A stretch of DNA of 44,831 bases, from contig CAZJHX010000087.1 of NCBI GenBank assembly GCA_964545715.1, forward strand, positions 1 through 44,831, written 5' to 3'. Below are positions 42,692 to 44,831 of the stretch, piece by piece. The stretch comes from CAZJHX01 sp964545715. GTDB taxonomy: Bacteria > Myxococcota_A > UBA9042 > GCA-2863065. The notes under the pieces were generated by a model, which was not told the DNA's origin, made no database searches, and saw only the letters and a list, made by a program, of their open reading frames with translations. Within the stretch, counting starts at the first letter, position 1, and each line of letters starts with the position of its first letter. The position numbers and the translations under genes were made by a program.

Positions 42692-42782
42692 GTGTCCCTC
42701 CGTATTCCAGACTTGGCGAAGTCGCCGCACAGTCGTCACAGCAAGAGGGGGGCCAGCGAAGCCAGCCCATGATTACCACAAG

Positions 42783-43187
42783 TTATGGCGTGGCAGCCGC
42801 CGGGGGTGTGGTCGGCTTGTTCTCGGCTGGCAACCTGGTTGCCAGCTGCGTGGACGTGCACGCCAGGGCTCGGTTCAGCGATGCCCGCAGCGTCTTGGAC
42901 GTCTTCTCGCTGACCGCCTGCACCGCGTTTTCACGTCCCCACATGGCGATGGACTCCGCGACCCGGTCAGCACAGCTTGCGTCCTTGCACCCACAAGCCT
43001 GCCGCTCGAGGCGGGCCGCTTGGCCGACCATCATGTGATCCGGCGGCGCATCCGACACCATGCGCTGCTGCGCGGGCGGATCCTCTTTGGTCTCGAGCTT
43101 GTCGCTAATCAGCGGCGCCACGATGGTGACAAGCGGCACGATGAAGGCGATTGCGGCCCCAACTGGCAGAAACACGTCAGGCTTCAC
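42783..43187 (-). CDS. small membrane-anchored hypothetical protein
   Basis: 134 residues from GTG 43187, preferred because TAACGT lies 7 nt upstream. A longer frame from ATG 43268 would run across the sucC promoter. One N-terminal transmembrane helix (VFLPVGAAIAFIVPLVTIVAPLI) precedes a soluble domain with five cysteines (ACGCKDASC, ALACTS) and a Pro/Thr/Ala-rich end. Unknown family. It is divergent from sucC with 107 bp between starts. Below it lie 91 bp without a gene before the lipoprotein start at 42691. Confidence 0.6.
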   Translation of the reverse strand: MKPDVFLPVGAAIAFIVPLVTIVAPLISDKLETKEDPPAQQRMVSDAPPDHMMVGQAARLERQACGCKDASCADRVAESIAMWGRENAVQAVSEKTSKTLRASLNRALACTSTQLATRLPAENKPTTPPAAATP

Positions 43188-43194
43188 GTGCGCG

Positions 43195-43200
43195 ACGTTA
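43195..43200 (-). promoter_or_regulatory. -10 element for the small membrane protein gene
   Basis: On the minus strand TAACGT lies 7 nt before GTG 43187, with no Shine-Dalgarno sequence between them. It follows the leaderless pattern. Confidence 0.35.
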
Positions 43201-43231
43201 GACGAGCGCCCTGCACAGGTCAAACCGTGTC

Positions 43232-43259
43232 TTGCGCAGCCGTCCCAAACGGGTATAGT
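43232..43259 (+). promoter_or_regulatory. sucCD promoter
   Basis: TTGCGC (43232-43237), a 16-bp spacer and TATAGT (43254-43259). The predicted start leaves about 30 nt of leader with an AGAGGT Shine-Dalgarno (43279-43284) before the ATG at 43295. Confidence 0.6.
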
Positions 43260-43294
43260 CCCCCGCACCCGGTTCTTTAGAGGTCAAATCTACT

Positions 43295-44455
43295 ATGAAG
43301 ATTCACGAGTATCAGGCGAAACAGCTCTTCGCCCAATACGGCGTCCCCGTCGGGCAAGGTCTGCCCGCATTCACTGTCGACGACGCGGTCGAGGCCGCCA
43401 AGAAGCTCGGTGGCGACATCTGGGTTGTCAAAGCGCAGATTCACGCGGGCGGTCGCGGTAAGGGCGGCGGCGTCAAGCTGGCGCGCAGCCTGGACGAGGT
43501 CCGACAGCACGCGGACGCGATTCTCGGCATGCAGCTGGTCACGCACCAGACGGGCCCCGCGGGCCAGAAAGTGCAGCGCCTCTATGTCGAGATGGGCGCG
43601 GCCATCGCCAAGGAGTACTACCTGGGCATGGTCCTGGATCGCGAGCGCTCGCAAGTGGTCGTGATGGCCTCGCCCGAGGGCGGCATGGACATCGAGAAGG
43701 TCGCCGCTGAGACGCCGGAGCTGATCTTCAAGGAGTGGATCGATCCCGGCGCCGGGCTGCTCGGCTTCCAGGCCCGACGGCTGGCCTACAAGCTTGGCTT
43801 GACCGGCAAGGCGGCGCGCGCGTGCGCCAAGCTCGTGGGCGCGCTGTACAAGTGCTACATGGCCAACGACTGCACGCTGGTCGAGATCAACCCGATGGTG
43901 CTGACCAAGGACGATCAGGTTCTGGCGCTGGACGCCAAGGTCAGCTTCGACAGCAACGGCCTCTTCCGGCACAAGGCGCTGCACGAGCTGCGCGACTTGG
44001 ACGAAGAAGAGCCGCTGGAGGTGCGCGCCAAGAACTTTGGGCTCAGCTACATCAAGCTGGACGGCAACGTCGGCTGCCTGGTCAACGGCGCCGGGCTCGC
44101 GATGGCGACCATGGACATCCTCAAGCAGTTTGACGCCGAGCCCGCCAACTTCCTGGATGTCGGCGGCAGCGCGGATACCGAGGCGGTCACGGAGGCCTTC
44201 CGCATCCTCATCGAGGACGACTGCAAGGCCATCTTCGTCAACATCTTTGGCGGGATCATGAAGTGCGACACCATCGCCGAGGGCATCATCGCCGCGGCGA
44301 AGATCGTCGGGCTGGACGTGCCGCTGGTCGTGCGGCTCGAGGGCACCAACGTCGAGCTCGGCAAGCAGCTGCTGGCCGACAGCGGGCTGCCGATTCAGAC
44401 CGCTGGTTCAATGAAGGACGGGGCCCAGAAAGCCGCCGCCGCGGTGAGGGGGTAA
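43295..44455 (+). CDS. sucC: succinyl-CoA synthetase subunit beta
   Basis: A 386-residue ADP/GDP-forming succinyl-CoA ligase beta subunit, which makes ATP (or GTP) from succinyl-CoA in the TCA cycle together with SucD. The N-terminal ATP-grasp begins MKIHEYQAKQLFAQYGVPVG. VVKAQIHAGGRGKGGGVK binds nucleotide, and LVEINPMVLT and GLAMATMDILKQF are diagnostic. The C-terminal NIFGGIMKCDTIAEGI is the CoA-ligase half. The length is normal for the family. It is followed by sucD after 3 bp. Confidence 0.97.
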   Translation: MKIHEYQAKQLFAQYGVPVGQGLPAFTVDDAVEAAKKLGGDIWVVKAQIHAGGRGKGGGVKLARSLDEVRQHADAILGMQLVTHQTGPAGQKVQRLYVEMGAAIAKEYYLGMVLDRERSQVVVMASPEGGMDIEKVAAETPELIFKEWIDPGAGLLGFQARRLAYKLGLTGKAARACAKLVGALYKCYMANDCTLVEINPMVLTKDDQVLALDAKVSFDSNGLFRHKALHELRDLDEEEPLEVRAKNFGLSYIKLDGNVGCLVNGAGLAMATMDILKQFDAEPANFLDVGGSADTEAVTEAFRILIEDDCKAIFVNIFGGIMKCDTIAEGIIAAAKIVGLDVPLVVRLEGTNVELGKQLLADSGLPIQTAGSMKDGAQKAAAAVRG

Positions 44456-44458
44456 CTC

Positions 44459-44831
44459 ATGGCGATTTGGGTAAACAGCGATACAAGGCTCATCGTGCAG
44501 GGCATCACCGGCGGCGCCGGCTCCTTCCACACGCGCCAGATGATGGCGTACGGCACCAACGTGGTCGCCGGCGTCACACCCGGCAAGTCGGGCCAGGACT
44601 TCGACGGCGTGCCGATCTTCAACACCGTCAGCGACGCGGTCGAGGCCACAGGCGGCAACACGACCGCGGTGTTTGTGCCCGAGGCGTTCTGCGCCGACGC
44701 CATGATGGAGGCGGCGGACGCCGGCGTCTCGTTGATCGTCGGGGTCACCGAGGGCGTGCCCCTCCAGGACAAGGTACGGGTCAAGGACAAACAGAAGGAG
44801 CCCAGCACCCCCCATATACGGCCCAACAGCC
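44459..44831 (+). CDS. sucD: succinyl-CoA synthetase subunit alpha, 3' partial
   Basis: The first 124 residues of SucD run off the window. MAIWVNSDTRLIVQGITGGAGSFHTRQM and VVAGVTPGKSGQDFDGVPIFNTVSDA form the CoA-binding Rossmann domain. VFVPEAFCADAMMEAADAGVSLIVGVTEGVP is typical. The last about 15 codons (VKDKQKEPSTPHIRPNS) follow the family only loosely, where K/R-T-R-L-I-G-P-N-C is expected. This suggests base-call errors at a contig end. Confidence 0.93.
   Translation, partial: MAIWVNSDTRLIVQGITGGAGSFHTRQMMAYGTNVVAGVTPGKSGQDFDGVPIFNTVSDAVEATGGNTTAVFVPEAFCADAMMEAADAGVSLIVGVTEGVPLQDKVRVKDKQKEPSTPHIRPNS

Overview
The window (about 44.8 kb, uniformly high GC) reads as a chromosomal scaffold piece from a Myxococcota/Bradymonadia-like bacterium. 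This is inferred from gene content: Asp/Thr/Gly low-complexity linkers in secreted lipoproteins, a MYXO-CTERM-like tail, slime-mould-type (Dicty_CTDC-like) cysteine repeats, a Ser/Thr kinase fused to AAA and TPR regions, a sigma-54 activator with sigma-54-type promoters, and an absence of phage, IS, tRNA or rRNA genes. It is a draft assembly: ten Ns lie at 31203-31212, and the last bases inside sucD look degraded.

Layout. 1-5621: cell-surface proteins, namely a 5'-truncated Cys-rich protein, an internally duplicated Cys-rich lipoprotein and a purple-acid-phosphatase-like enzyme. The tail of the phosphatase runs antisense through a permease gene remnant (5437-5670). 5801-6730: a consensus sigma-54 promoter followed by two tandem paralogous secreted proteins of unknown family. 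6775-12374: a complete SUF iron-sulfur operon (sufB-C-D-S-U-T) with a promoter and a 17-bp dyad operator candidate; a GMC oxidoreductase follows that needs a non-standard start. 13901-16671: a dyad, a sigma-54-like promoter, a secreted Lys-rich unknown and a HEAT-repeat protein whose layout resembles the N-terminal module of large lipid-transfer proteins (vitellogenin/MTP/apoB). 16714-20736: a 1340-residue kinase/degenerate cyclase/AAA/TPR sensor, convergent on an OPT-family transporter. 22542-25665: an LPP20/DUF4384-like lipoprotein, an asparagine-synthetase-like protein without its glutaminase nucleophile, a hotdog thioesterase and an HExxH protein, arranged as two divergent pairs with overlapping -10 elements. 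25698-31136: a giant Cys-repeat lipoprotein.

After the gap: a SUFU-domain protein (31275-32378), a stand-alone SecD-like lipoprotein, a secreted protein with an in-frame stop near its end, a sigma-54 activator, a vWA lipoprotein, a methyltransferase-VanW-glycosyltransferase cluster (36978-39555), an ECF sigma operon (39594-41381), two exported or membrane unknowns, and sucC-sucD (43295 to the window end).

How the genes fit together. The SUF operon is one assembly line: SufS takes sulfur from cysteine, SufU relays it, SufBCD builds the cluster and SufT assists maturation. SucCD is the TCA-cycle succinyl-CoA synthetase. Much of the rest is envelope or extracellular matter (many lipoproteins and secreted repeat proteins) plus sensing and regulation. 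Several operon-leading genes lack a Shine-Dalgarno sequence and instead carry a TAnnnT hexamer 5-8 nt before GTG/ATG, which suggests leaderless transcription.
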